From Pseudogymnoascus destructans (lineage: Eukaryota > Ascomycota > Leotiomycetes > Thelebolales > Thelebolaceae): DNA of 64,000 nucleotides. The notes beneath the pieces were generated by a model. That model was given only the letters and a program-made list of their open reading frames with translations, had not been told where the DNA came from and ran no database searches. The DNA is taken from assembly GCF_001641265.1 (NCBI RefSeq), contig NW_020167538.1, positions 496,001-560,000 on the forward strand, written 5' to 3'. Below, piece by piece: positions 12,236-23,364 of the stretch; positions within the stretch are counted from its first letter, which is position 1, and each line of letters begins with the position of its first letter. Both the position numbers and the translations under genes were made by a program.

Positions 12236-13192
12236 CAAACGCCAACGGATCTCGAATGGAGCAGATCGGGAAGCTCTTGCTCTTGCTGCGAAAATACGAT
12301 GTACCGAATGAACATGGTGTCGTGGATGGGAGAATGACCAGGGATGGAAGGCTTGAGAATGTGCCAGTCGAGAGCAATTATCTTTCCTCGACCGCGAACT
12401 CGACTGGCGAAAGTAGGATCTGCTTGGATGAAGATCCCACTGCTATGGATGGCGGATAAGTGGGAGATTTGCGCGAATCTTTTGTTAAACGCACTGCGAG
12501 AACAACGGTCCGGCTCACTCTGTCTGCCATTCTTGGCCAGGAGCTCCAGCACAGCTATTATGAAGGCCCACACAATTCTACTTAAGACAAGGCATCAAAG
12601 CTTTTGAGAGCATCGGATTGAAACTCTGCTTGTGTACGCATGAAAGCTCCTGACAAGACGGTTCACTACTCTTCGGACCCATTATTTCAAGGCGTCGCTT
12701 CAAACCTGATAAATAGTGGCCACCAATGGAACCAACATGAAAAATCAAAAAAATACTTATATCGTGACTACTCCATACCCAAAAGAATATAGTGACAACG
12801 TTAGAGAAGAGATCCGTTCACTATAGAACATTTGCCAAGTCGGCGCGAGTGAGAAAATAAATAAATCGCATGAATCTTTTCCCTGTTGTTCCCTGAAGTG
12901 CATCTACGTCATCACTTTTGTGGCACTTTTAATCGACCATCGGTAGCCACTCCCAAGCTTGTATTTACTCGTGCCATATTTCGCGATCGCCGTTAGAACT
13001 CCCACCTTCCCAGCCAGACGCTATAGAGCGAATTCCACGCGAATTCTTCCTCCTTGACTTAAATATCATCTCCTCACGACCTGGCTTTTATCACCGAACT
13101 GTACCACCATAGATAATACATACAAAGCAGGTGAGAAAGCTTGTACCATTCTCATATTGGCTGAGAACAATGGCTAATGAACACTAGCAGTC
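12236..13192. other. Intergenic region before the OM14-like gene
   Basis: About 950 bases. Open frames on both strands between 12236 and 12607 are not convincing. The 3' 150 bases (from about 13040) form a plausible promoter with a pyrimidine-rich leader. Confidence 0.35.
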
Positions 13193-13840
13193 ATGTCATA
13201 CGCAGCAGCAGCATCAAAGGGCCCAAGGCAATCCCCAGAGGAGGTATGCGAACCACTTCACCTTGCGATATTGTCCCCTCTTTCTAACTTGTCACCTCTT
13301 AGGCCCGCGCACCAGCACCCTCGGAGATCGAGCACAGCGAGGCTGCATCCGCTGACTCCCTCATCGACGTCGACTCGGAATCCGTGCACACTGTCCCCTC
13401 AGACTTCAAGGAGCACGATGTGCAGACCAGCTCGCAGGCCGAGCGCATCGAGCGCGAAGCTGAGTCCTTAAAGGCAAAGGCCATTGCCGAGGAGCAGAAG
13501 CTCAAGAAGCAGTTTGCCGAGAAGGAGCAGCAGGCCAAGGAGAAGGCCACGAAGGCGGCGGCTAGAATCGAGAAGAACTCTGATAACCCTGTTTTCATTG
13601 GCAACGCTGTCGCCGTTGCTGCCCTGAGCGCAGGACTTGGATTTGGCGCATACAGAAAGTATATCAATGGAGAGTTGACCTGGAAGGTTGTTGGTGCTTG
13701 GACTGGACTTGTGGGGTTGTTCGCTACTGGCGACTTCTACCTCAGCAAGTAAGATAACATTCCCCTGGTTTTGGCCAGCGCTTTTTGCTAATCATAACTA
13801 CAGGTACCTCTTCAAGAACAAGTACCCCGAGCGCAAGTAG
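13193..13840 (+). CDS. OM14-like mitochondrial outer-membrane protein
   Basis: Three exons: 13193-13243, 13303-13748 and 13804-13840, 177 residues; the last exon encodes only twelve codons. It starts MSYAAAASKGP, continues with an acidic linker, and has a coiled coil rich in Glu/Lys/Ala (about residues 70-115). Two hydrophobic segments follow: IGNAVAVAALSAGLGFGAY and WKVVGAWTGLVGLFATGDF. The tail is lysine-rich (FKNKYPERK). The two-helix C-terminus matches what I recall of the fungal OM14 C-terminal domain family; yeast Om14 helps receive ribosomes at mitochondria. That functional link is by family only. Confidence 0.7.
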
Positions 13841-14691
13841 AGGGGTGGAGGCGGTGATGTCTCACTAAGGCGTCTACGATAGGAGTCTGCTAGGGAGCGG
13901 AGAATGGAAGGGTATTCATTTGTACTTATGCAACATATTTTTTTGTCGATATCCCAGCTCTGGTGTCACTCGGCTTTCGGAAGGTTGTTTTGACAATACA
14001 TTTTTATCTGCGCATCCCTCATTGACCAAATTATTACAAACACGTGATAGTGATGATGATGCTTCATGAGAACTTATTATCAGAGCTAACATTAGTGTTA
14101 ATCTAGTTGGACCCCTTCGGATCATCAGCCTCTAGGAATTCAGAATTGTTTCTTAGTGTTGAGTAAATAAATGGCTATACGCGGCGCGGATTCACATTTT
14201 TAGTGTTGCGGTATAGTCCAGACTTGCGGACCTCACATTAGTATATCCTCTTGTCAAGAATGTCATAAGCCTTCGTCATGACTCCATTTCCAACTACTTC
14301 GTCATCGTCCACCCACCTCAATAAACATATCTGAGCCAATCTCTCACTCCCTCTTCCCAAATCCGAAAAGTCAATTACTCACCGTTCACACACGTGCTTA
14401 CATTCGACTCTAGAGTTAAGAAGATGCCGCCACTTGCCTGCGTCGCTGGGTGGTTTCGTATATATTTCTAGGATCCCCGACCACCTTTATAGCATTTCGT
14501 GACATGTCATGAGCGGAAATGCATACGTACGAAGAACAACTGGCCTCATCTAGTGGCGGTAACTCTGAACTTGCTACTGAGCGGATCAACAGTGAAGGTA
14601 TTTCTATCACCCTTCGCCCTGTCAAATATGTGTTGTGGTGAACTGACATGGCGAAGGCATCAACGCTGGGTCCCCCAATGATTGTGTGAAG
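13841..14691. other. Intergenic region
   Basis: About 850 bases. A minus-strand open frame (14416-14766) overlaps the next gene and has no recognisable content, so I treat it as a shadow. Confidence 0.35.
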
Positions 14692-15293
14692 ATGAAACCA
14701 CCCACTATGATTCTTGAGAATCACAATGCCACAAAGCCCACCCGTCGCACCCAGACCGACCCCCACCCATGCAACCTCACGAAGCTAAGATCTGGTTCCG
14801 TGACCGACCAGTATGGCGAGGCATGCGAAGGCGGGCTCTATCGGCCAGCACAGCCCAACGTCGTTAAAGTCAAAAACGCCGGCACGCAGACGGAAATTAC
14901 GGATTGGGACGACGGCAGCGATGGCGATCAGTTCGCCATTCTAACAGATGAGGAGGATGAGGGAGTCCAGATCGAAGAGGTCGAGTTCGCCAGTCGCCGG
15001 AATAGCATAGGGAATCTTGGATTAGGCGCCGCTGGGGACGAGCCGGTTGGGGGAGTGCCTGCAACAGTTATGGATGTGCTTGATGGAATCAATGCCGAAT
15101 ACGAGATTGTGGTCGACGCGAATGCAGAGAACTTGGATTTTCTGCTGGAAGAACAGTCGGGAAGCGGAATTCCGACGCAGCCATGTCAGGGGCATTGCCG
15201 CCGAATGGAAAAAGGAAGGTCAAAGAGGCACTCGTGGAATTGGAGGATGAGGCAGCTGGGCAGCAGCCGGCCATGAAGAAGAAAATTTTCTGA
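14692..15293 (+). CDS. Acidic protein of unknown function, possible frame break near its end
   Basis: From ATG 14692 the frame gives an acidic, low-complexity protein (RTQTDPHPCN, DWDDGSDGDQFAILTDEEDE, VQIEEVEFASRRNS, VMDVLDGINAEYEIVVDANA). In this frame it ends at 15276 with an unlikely basic tail. Another frame from about 15170 reads MSGALPPNGKRKVKEALVEL and ends AMKKKIF at 15293, which looks more like protein and carries a basic, nuclear-localisation-like patch. No intron with normal borders joins the two. It is therefore either a frameshifted gene, a sequence error, or a protein with the shorter tail. No family recognised. Confidence 0.45.
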
Positions 15294-15853
15294 GGCAAAG
15301 GTTAGAATAAGTATATTTATATAAGTTATGTTAGAATTAGATGGTGGTGGCCGGCCAGATTTTTATATCATTTATCTTTGAAAAAACATTTACTGGTGGT
15401 GGGAGTGACAGACGTAAAAAGGAGCTTGATCTGCAGTAAGAACTTTTTGAAAAGTCAATGCAAGAGAAAAGGAGTGATAGGTTTTGGGTTTGTGACTGGT
15501 CTTCTACAGTGAGAGCTATTTGAATGCATAAAATTTATCCGACCGTGGATACGACACAGCGCGAACATAAACAAATAAAATTCCAGGCCTAGCCATTAAC
15601 AAGCGGCACAGGGACACAAGATCAGCGGCGCCACCGACACATCCCGCCGTTATCAAAGTGCACAATTCCTACCACTTCGAGCTGAGTATGATACATCTCA
15701 CATTCGAACGCGTATAGGAGTTCGCGTCCAACCCTTCGACGTTCAGTTGATATTGTCAGGTCACCGACGTTCAGTCACCATTGCTAGGTCTTTACTTTTC
15801 TTCCCTCTCGCCATTGTCTTCATAAAAAAGCAGCGCGTGCATACTCGCCCGTC
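15294..15853. other. Intergenic, promoter of the tandem-domain gene
   Basis: About 560 bases, AT-rich to 15560 then GC-balanced. No gene seen. Confidence 0.4.
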
Positions 15854-17002
15854 ATGGTAACACCTCGAACCATTCTGCCGCCTTTTGAGAGCCTCGTGCA
15901 CTTCCAGCCCACCACAGCAAACAACCAGGAGAACACACAGCCCTTCACGAAAAAGCCTCCGCCGCCGCCCGTCAGACCACCATTGATTGACCTGACGAAC
16001 AGCGCGCGCCCTCCTCCACCCATAATTAACATCGACACACTCCCCACCGTCAAGCCCGGGCCTTACCCCGTCTCCACGGCGTGCCTCTCCAAGAAGCGCA
16101 CCCACGAATCCACGCACAACAGCAACTCGCCCACGCCCACCGGCGCCGATGCCAAAGACGGCGACTCAGAGACAGATGAAGATGCCGACGAGGAGCTCCT
16201 CGAGGAGCTCGACATGGACTGCGACGTCGTGAGGGCGCAGATCCGCGCCTTCCTTGCGGAGGGCAACACCGCTGTCGCGTTCCGCAAGCTCATTCGCGCC
16301 ACGCCGGGCAGCTATAATGGGTTTATGAAGCAGCAGGGATGCGATGCGGGGATTGCGGCGGAGACGTACCGGAATGCGGTGCTGTTCTTTGCGAAGCGCG
16401 ATAGGAGGGCTAAGAGGGCGGCAGAGGCAAACTTGGGTGCGCTTGCTGCACCTGTTATGCCTATTGCTGGAGCGGTAGTGGCCAGTGAGCCGGCGGCGAA
16501 GCGGAGGAAGCAAGATGTGCCGCCGGCAGCTAAGCGCCCTGTTGATAACTCGATCTATGATGTTTTGGATATCCACGTGGAGAAGGAGGAACGCGATGCA
16601 GTGCCGGTGTTCGACACATGCGACGACATCCGGATAAAGATCAGAGCGTTCTTCAGGCAGCCCGGCTGCACGCAGGCGGCACTCTTGCGGAAGCTCGGCG
16701 CCCAGTATATCCTGGCGCCGCGGGCGCTGAGGTCGCCACAGGCCAACACCTTTATGCAGCAGAAGGGCCCGCTTGAGGGGAACTCGTCGGGGATATTTTA
16801 CGCGGCATATGTATATTTTGAGAAGCTGCGGATAAAGCAGGGCAAGAAGAAGTCGGCGAAGAGAGAAGAGATGGAGAAGAAGTGGGGGCCTGGAGGCGTG
16901 GACAGGACCGCGGGAGGGGGGACGTTCTGGTGCAAGCAGGGGGAGGTGCATGTGCAGGATGATTATGGAATCGTCACTTTCGAGAAGAAGGGACGACGAT
17001 AG
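15854..17002 (+). CDS. Protein with two copies of a fungal domain (DUF7726-like)
   Basis: Single exon, 382 residues. The N-terminal 120 residues are disordered, with a proline run (KKPPPPPVRPP) and an acidic block (ETDEDADEELLEELDMDCD). Two related units follow. Unit 1, about residues 122-182, has VRAQIRAFLAEGNTA, SYNGFMKQQG and TYRNAVLFFAKR. Unit 2, about residues 255-330, has IRIKIRAFFRQPGCTQ, NTFMQQKGP and FYAAYVYFEKLR. Each pairs a cysteine-plus-I-R-I helix with an F-M-x-Q turn and an aromatic helix. I recall this pattern as the fungal DUF7726 domain but cannot check it. The basic linker between them (AAKRRKQ) suggests a nuclear location. Function unknown. Confidence 0.75.
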   Translation: MVTPRTILPPFESLVHFQPTTANNQENTQPFTKKPPPPPVRPPLIDLTNSARPPPPIINIDTLPTVKPGPYPVSTACLSKKRTHESTHNSNSPTPTGADAKDGDSETDEDADEELLEELDMDCDVVRAQIRAFLAEGNTAVAFRKLIRATPGSYNGFMKQQGCDAGIAAETYRNAVLFFAKRDRRAKRAAEANLGALAAPVMPIAGAVVASEPAAKRRKQDVPPAAKRPVDNSIYDVLDIHVEKEERDAVPVFDTCDDIRIKIRAFFRQPGCTQAALLRKLGAQYILAPRALRSPQANTFMQQKGPLEGNSSGIFYAAYVYFEKLRIKQGKKKSAKREEMEKKWGPGGVDRTAGGGTFWCKQGEVHVQDDYGIVTFEKKGRR

Positions 17003-17469
17003 CCTGACGATTTATGCGGCAAATGGGCCCTAGTGATGACACCTGGGGGACAAGATACACTTTGGATGATAGATTTGGGAGGGGGTAATGGCTGGTGATT
17101 AATATGGGTAAGGAGGCCTCTGGCACTGTGCGCGTTCATATCCTCTGTGCGAATATGTGTAGATTAATATACCCATCGGCTTGTTTTGCTAGATACTTTC
17201 ACACCAACCGAAGGAGTCCCCGACTTGGAAGGCGGAGGCCCATCTCGAAGGTACTTTGCGTTTGGTGCTAAGCGTGGGAATCAAGGTGCAGCATAACAAA
17301 TTCATCTTTTCTGAGCACTAAGCAATGCGGTGAATAAACCGGTTGAGTAGAATTTGAGAAATGTCTATCTTTTAATACCCAAGAAAATGGCGATCGACAC
17401 CATATCATCTAAACATAACTCTTTTATCCAATCCTCATCAGACCTCGCCCTTGTTTCTATTTACAAGCT
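17003..17469. other. Convergent 3' intergenic region
   Basis: 467 bases between the tandem-domain gene and the aminotransferase stop. No gene seen. Confidence 0.4.
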
Positions 17470-18931
17470 TTACAGCTTCGCCGTCTCGCGCACGACCTTA
17501 TCCACCGCCCGCGCAACGTACTCGACATTGCCCGTATTCAGACCCGCCATGCTAATGCGTCCATTCTTCGTCATATACACGTGCGCATCCTTGCGGATCT
17601 TCAGCACCTGCGCCTCCGTCAGGCCAGTAAAGGAGAACATGCCGATCTGCTCTGTGATGTGCGACCAGGTCCCCGGTGTGCCCAGCTCCTCGAGCTTTCC
17701 ACGCAGCGCCTTGCGCATCTCCTCGATACGCCCGCTCATCGTCCGCAGGTCCTCCTCCCATTGCGAGAAGAGCCCAGCATCGTTGAGGATCGTGCTAGCG
17801 ATACGCGCGCCGTACGCGGGCGGGTTCGAGATCTCAGAGCGCTGGAGGATGGCCAGCTGCGAGGCGATGCGGGAGATGGTCTCTGTGGCATCAGAAGCAG
17901 GGCTGGTGATGAAGTGGAAGCATCCCGCGCGCTCGCCGTAGAGACCAAGGTTCTTGGCGAAGGACTGAGCGAGACACATCTCGAATCCCTGCTCGACGAA
18001 GTAGCGGACGGCCCAGGCGTCCTTGGCGAGGTCACCTGAAGCGAAGCCCTGGTAAGCCGAGTCGAAGAAAGGGAATTGTTTCTTGGCGCGCATGATGGAT
18101 GCGATCTCCTTCCATTGCTCCTGGGTGGGGTCCACGCCCGTGGGGTTGTGAGCGCAGGCGTGGAGAAGGATGACGGCGCGGTCCGGTGCTTCTTGTAGCG
18201 TCTTCTTCATGCCATCGAAATCGAGGCCCTTGGTCGATGCAGAGAAATATGGGTATTGGGCGATTGAAAGACCGGCATTGGTGAAGATTTGGTTGTGGTT
18301 GGCCCATGTTGGGTTGGAAAGGTAGATGGTGGGTTTCGGCTTGTAGAAGCGCGAGAGGAACATTCCTCCCAGGTGGCAAGCGCCGGTTCCCGAAATTGTT
18401 TGCACCGATGTGACACGCTTCTCCTTGATAGCTGGGCTATCAGCTCCAAGCATAACTTTGGCAGCAGCGGATGTGAAGTCGGGGAGTCCAGCAATGGGGA
18501 GGTATTCGTGGTTGAGTGCGAGGTCATTTCTGAGAATCTCATCCGCCTTGGAAGGTTGTTAGCAAAGCAGCTTGGGAATGACATGAGACCGAAATGAGTG
18601 AAATTAATCAGGGAATTGAATTTCTCACCTTCTTGACGACTGGCAGAACCCAAGGTTTCGCGTTATCGTCTCTGTATGCGCCAATTCCCAGGTCGGCCTT
18701 CTTGTCAAAGGTGTCAGCCCGATAAGCGGCCATCAATCCGAATAGCGGATCTTCAGGAGCCTGGGGGACGGCATCCTGGGGGAAGTTGGTAGTCTGTGGT
18801 TGAGACATGTGTGCGGCTATCTTTTGTAATCTTGCTTGCCGACCTGATGATGTTGAGGTTGTGGAGGTTGATTTGGAGAGGGTAGATGGATTCGCAAAGA
18901 ATGCCGCAGCGGCCTTATGTTTGCCTGCCAT
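17470..18931 (-). CDS. Aspartate aminotransferase with a C-terminal AKL
   Basis: Minus strand, exons 18931-18629 and 18546-17470, 459 residues. A PLP-dependent fold-type I enzyme that interconverts aspartate/2-oxoglutarate and oxaloacetate/glutamate. Seen: LGIGAYRDDN near the substrate-gating loop, SGTGACHLGG, NPTWANHN, HNPTGVDPTQEQW, the aspartate of FDSAYQGFASG, the PLP-lysine region QSFAKNLGLYGERAG, and the distal arginine region (NGRISMAGL). The protein ends in AKL, a peroxisomal type-1 signal, as does yeast Aat2. Upstream of the usual enzyme start (MSQPQTT, codon 42) lies a Ser/Thr/Lys/Arg-rich extension that could act as a mitochondrial presequence. Start choice is therefore uncertain. 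Confidence 0.92.
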
Positions 18932-19472
18932 GATCGAACGCTATATTATCGCTATCAGGTTATCAAGAATAAGCTGGGCCTTGTATGGTACAGTAATTCG
19001 CGCAAACGTGACCGGCAAATAGCAGTGGAATAGGAAAACAAATATGGCGAGCAATTTTCGTACAAATGGTATATAAAAAGGAGACAAATTGCTAGAGTAG
19101 TTCGGCCTGGGAAGCGCGGAAATTGGAATGTTATAACATTTTGTGAGTGACAGGAGACATACTTTCGTGGAGAAGCCGAGGCATCGCGGCAAGAAAAAGA
19201 CGAGTACTAGCTATGTACTGCATAACTTGTATAACTTACTCGGTATATTATATCTGGGGAATGATTCTGTCTCTCACATGCCACCGGTCGTCTCTCTTTC
19301 CCTGATTCACCGATTCGCACACCAATCACATGCATGACCATGAATATGACACAGATGGAACTCCTGCAATCCAAGCCCAGGCCTGGAAAACATGCCAATT
19401 GAAGGTATATAACTGTATGGCCGCCAATCCTTTGAGAGAGTTGCTCACTGGCGCGTTGCTGTCGATAGAAAG
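18932..19472. other. Intergenic, promoter of the aminotransferase
   Basis: About 540 AT-rich bases. No gene supported. The decayed left end of the Tc1-type element probably starts near 19473. Confidence 0.4.
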
Positions 19473-20962
19473 TATCCAACAGAGATGAAAATTTTGTCCC
19501 ACGCTAGGAAACGCCACAGTTCACAATTTAGTTATGTACATAGTTATGAAATCAGTGTTCTTCTCGCCCCTCCTTGTACTCATTTCCGCCTTCTAGCTCG
19601 ATGACTTTCTGGATATGTCGAGGAATCCTCTCGACCCAGGCTTGGATTTGCGACTGAGGGAGATCTTCCCAACAGGTCTCCCAAGCTCGCATCGCGTCTA
19701 GTCGACTTTTTGGTGCCCCCTTCCTTGTAGTCCTCCTTTTCATCCATGGCCAACAGGGCTCGATGACATTTAAATCTGGAGAGTTGGCGCACCAGAAGAG
19801 GCGATTAATGTCATGTAATTGAAATACTCGCTGCTGAATGTAATGATTGTGTGATGGAGCGTTGTCTTCTTGTACATATAGTATCCGGACGGTCTACCAT
19901 GCATTCCCTTGCGAATGGGAACATCTTTGGTATCAGAATCTTTTTCTGATACCGGTACCAATCTATCTCCCCTCCTTGTTTCTCACGGCTCAACTTCCCA
20001 TTCTTTTTATTCCATCTCCATAGCGGCTTTATACTAGGAAGATTGCAAAGAGACATTCGGCGTATCCCATTTGATAATTCCCATTCTTCACGTAAAATTG
20101 GTTCTAACTCTTCATTCATTCCATGTATTTCAACTTCTGTAGCGTCTCGTTCTTTTTTATTTTTTGTCTCTGGGATCCAACAATGACATGGCCCTTTCTT
20201 GTTGTAAGTAAAACATCCCCAAAACATAAATTCTGAGTATCCTTTCCACCGTTCCCTAATGCAACTCCGTAAAAATGCCTCGTCTGCCTTTCTCCATATC
20301 CGATAACCTCCCCGTCTATGGTTTAGTACCACAGATGTCTCGTCTGACCATATTACATTTTTCCAATCCTCGAGTGTCCAGTGCTGATGGTCGAGGCACC
20401 ATTTTAATCTCTCCGCCCTCATCTTCTTCGTCAACCCAGGCTTCCTCGTCGGTTTCGTTTTCCGGAAGCCAGCAGTCCTTAAAACCCTCCATGTTGTCGT
20501 GGCAGAGATGTCGATACCTTGCAAGCTAAGTTCCCCCGCGATATCAGCACAAGTTTTTTCCCTTCCGTAACGGTCGGTTCGCACCTTTGCGACAACTCCC
20601 TCTGTCGCTTCAGCTGTTTGTTTTGTCGGGCGGCCAGACCGGGGAGCGTCCTGTAACCACTCATCTCGTAAGGTGAGTGGCATATGGTTGGGGTCAAACC
20701 CACGCTCAATTGCGCGAGCATATATCCGGTTGACCTGTCGGGTTGACAGGCCAGTTTTCTCAGCAACTTCCGCTGAAGTCTTTCCTCCAGTCGGAGATTT
20801 GAGGGCCACAATCAGGGCCCTCGTCGAGATATCCGTGTTCGGTGCCATCGTTTGAACTAGAAAGGCACTGTCGATTGTCAGTCATTCGTCGGTCGCAAGT
20901 GAGAGGAAGTTATGCATACCTTGGCATTCTTGGCAGGACAAAACTTTTGAACGCCTCCTCCG
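19473..20962 (-). mobile_element. Decayed Tc1-type DNA transposon
   Basis: The transposase remnant lies inside. The right end is clear: reading outward it ends ACAAAACTTTTGAACG then CCTCCTCCG at 20962, followed by TA (20963-20964), the Tc1/mariner target dinucleotide. The matching left end is degraded; the best partner is GATGAAAATTTTGTCCC around 19484-19500, so the left border is only approximate. Length about 1.5 kb, typical of Tc1 elements. Confidence 0.7.
19552..20848 (-). pseudogene. Tc1-type transposase, frame-broken
   Basis: The first frame starts at 20848 (MAPNTDISTRALIVALKSP). It holds two helix-turn-helix regions (SAEVAEKTGLSTRQVNRIY; CADIAGELSLQGIDISATT) and the first catalytic aspartate in VIWSDETSVV. 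The second aspartate (QEDNAPSHNHY) and the catalytic glutamate (SPDLNVIEPCW) lie in another frame that ends at 19552. A one-base loss near 19876-19880 explains the switch. The spacing between second aspartate and glutamate is 34 residues, i.e. DD34E, as in Tc1. The element cannot make a full transposase as read. Confidence 0.85.
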
Positions 20963-21265
20963 TAGATGGAAAATAAAAGCGAGTTCATCACCTTGCGACA
21001 AGTGTGATTCAGAGTAGGTCCCTCAGGAGTGCCCAGCCACACTAGCCCATGCGCCACAATGTTCCAGCCTCAGTGACGGAAGCTACCATAAAGCCACACC
21101 ACACCTATGCGATAACAAGTTATATTGTATATTTGTTGCCCATTCCACTGTATACTCGACTTAAAAAGAGGCTATTGTACACGGACTTCTTTGATAGCAT
21201 GATACAAGAAGACTGAAGGCAACGTACAACCGTCATTGTACCTGCATCTTTGCTGTACCTACAAA

Positions 21266-22437
21266 ATGACAGATATCACCCCGTACTTCAACGAGACCCT
21301 CAAGGCTCATGGCGCCCACACAACCTCTGGCGTCTCTTTGTCCATGCAACATCTTGACGAGTTCCTTAAAGAGGCATATCGAATAGTAGGATGGCATTGT
21401 TCTCCATTCGCGCAAGCAATCGCTGACCGATAATCCAGAACTCCCACATTGCGTCGCTGAACGACTACCTACGGGGAATCCGACAATCCTACCTATCTAC
21501 CACGCAACCACCCCGACGCCAACGCCAGCTTGCTGCCGAAACCTCGAAGCCCAAAGATAAAGAATGGCGGTACCTGACTGACCGCCAGCGCGACGAGATT
21601 GACGCCGAAACGAAGCAACTCCTCCGCGAACTCAACTATGGCATCCGAAACCTGGCAGATGCGGAGCAGCTGCGCCAAGACACCGAGACAACCCTGATAG
21701 AAAAGAAATATGGCAACAAACTGGGTGCTTTGGGTAACTGGGCTGTTGGTGGGATAGGGCAGTCGAAGCCTCCCGAGCAGGAACAGGCGGAGAGCAGGGC
21801 GAATACGATTAGCACGCACAGGGAGAATGTGTTGTGGTATTTACGGAAGAAGCTACAACAGTGCGGAGGGCTGCAGGCAGCGATGATGGAGACGCGGATT
21901 ATGCGCGAGATGGAGAAGAACAAGAGCTTGCTCTATAAAAGCAAGGGAGGTATGAAAGGCGGCAGTTCGGGCGAACCGCCCATACCAGCGTTCAAATACA
22001 AGGGCGCGGCAGGGACGCAGGTCGAGGAGGAGTATGGAAAGAATGTTGAGGACGAGTTGACACCAGAGCAGTTGCAGCTGTTTGAGAAAGAAAATCGAAA
22101 CATGGTTCAACACTATAAAGATACCCTGAACCAAGTAAAGTAAGTCCAGCTTCGTCTCACCCGTCACAGTCCTATGTGCTAACATTGACCCCTCAGGACC
22201 GCACAAAAATCGCTGATGGAGATCTCAGAACTGCAGACACAGCTTGTCAACAACCTGGCAACACAGTCGGCGCATATCGACCAGCTTGTCGCGGACTCGT
22301 TCCTGACGGCTGAGAACGTTGGGGGTGGAAATAAAGAGTTGAAAAAGGCGTCCGAGCGAAGGAGCACAGCCAAATATGTGTTCTATGCATCATGCGGGCT
22401 GAGCGCATTCCTAGTGGTGTATGATTTAATCGTCTGA
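21266..22437 (+). CDS. UFE1: ER Qa-SNARE Ufe1 (syntaxin-18 type)
   Basis: Three exons: 21266-21385, 21439-22139 and 22197-22437, 353 residues (yeast Ufe1 has 346). The N-terminus MTDITPYFNETLKAHG matches the syntaxin-18 N-terminal domain. The middle has RQRDEIDAETKQLLRELN and an N-terminal helical bundle. The SNARE helix begins around LMEISELQTQLVNNLATQSA and carries the QLVADSF region, followed by a single C-terminal anchor (VFYASCGLSAFLVVYDLIV). It would act on the ER as the target SNARE for retrograde COPI vesicles from the Golgi. The first intron donor is GTAGGA, a weak site, but the junction restores the conserved frame. Just beyond the stop is a short tandem repeat (GTCTGATTTA twice). 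Confidence 0.9.
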
Positions 22438-22699
22438 TTTAACCGTCTGATTTAGCTACCGGAAGTCAAGCTCTTTCGTATCGGTGCCGATACACACCCG
22501 AGGCCACGCCGTCCACAAGATTTTGCCCTGGCGCGTTCCCAGACTTTGCCATAAAGCCCTCTATCATTTTGGCGGTATCTGCGATAATCTTTATGCCATC
22601 AGATATGTCGGTATTCATAGGCTGGGTCGGAACTGATCTAGATTTTGAATTTAGATTATAGTCTTGTAGAACGCAATGGTAGAACGCAATGATAAATAC
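22438..22699. other. 3' region of UFE1
   Basis: About 260 bases with a short tandem repeat at 22430-22456. No gene seen. Confidence 0.35.
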
Positions 22700-23364
22700 T
22701 TATGGGCACGGTAGGACATTTGGGTTCGACACCAAACTGGAAAAGGCGGTATATGTACTCGGCGTACCAGCAAAAAAAAAATTCCTCACGGAGTCATCAT
22801 TATCTTGGACAAGATACCCCTCTTCACTCATTTCAGAGACTGTGTTCTTTGTGTTCTTTGACATGGCCTCCTGCCCATCTTGTCCAAAAGAATGATGGGT
22901 GATTCTCTTGATGGCAGATTTTAACTCCTGCACACTGTCAGTGTTATGATCTGCATTAGGCTTAAACAAACATACGTTATGCCTCTGAGCGATGCCTGAT
23001 TTGATGAGATCACATTCCTTGTTTTCACCAATACGCCTCAGTGCAGTCCCCGCATCTTCTTTACAGCGATTAGAGGCAAGTAGCTTATCCTCTTGAGCTC
23101 TGGTGACTTGGATATTTTTCTGCTCCACCTCATCAATTGTCAATTCGCGGTCCGAATCCTCGTTTCGGTGAGCAGAAGCAATAAACTCATTCTGATGAGC
23201 TCTGCTGAGCCTAGTGGCTTTGTCTTCCACCTGACGCTCCTCGACGAGTCTGGCTTTCTTTCGATTGTCATCACAAATATCTCCCTCTCCAGGTTGTCAT
23301 ACTCAGCTATAATTTCCTCGAGGTTGGGGAGATCGCTTGGTCGCTGAAATGAGATGTCATCCAT
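22700..23364 (-). pseudogene. Charged coiled-coil protein gene with a frame break
   Basis: Minus strand. From ATG 23364 the frame reads MDDISFQRPSDLPNLEEII and runs to about IERK. A second frame then continues with ARLVEERQVEDKATRLSRAH, TIDEVEQKNIQVTRAQEDKL, HSFGQDGQEAMSKN, and stops at 22700. The two halves are compositionally alike (Glu/Lys/Arg-rich, helical) and would give about 210 residues. The switch needs a one-base change around CGAAAGAAAGCC near 23266; no intron fits. No family recognised. Alternatives are a sequence error or two unrelated open frames. Confidence 0.4.

Noticed and set aside
14416..14766. A minus-strand open frame near the acidic gene
   Set aside because: Overlaps the acidic gene and has no protein-like pattern.
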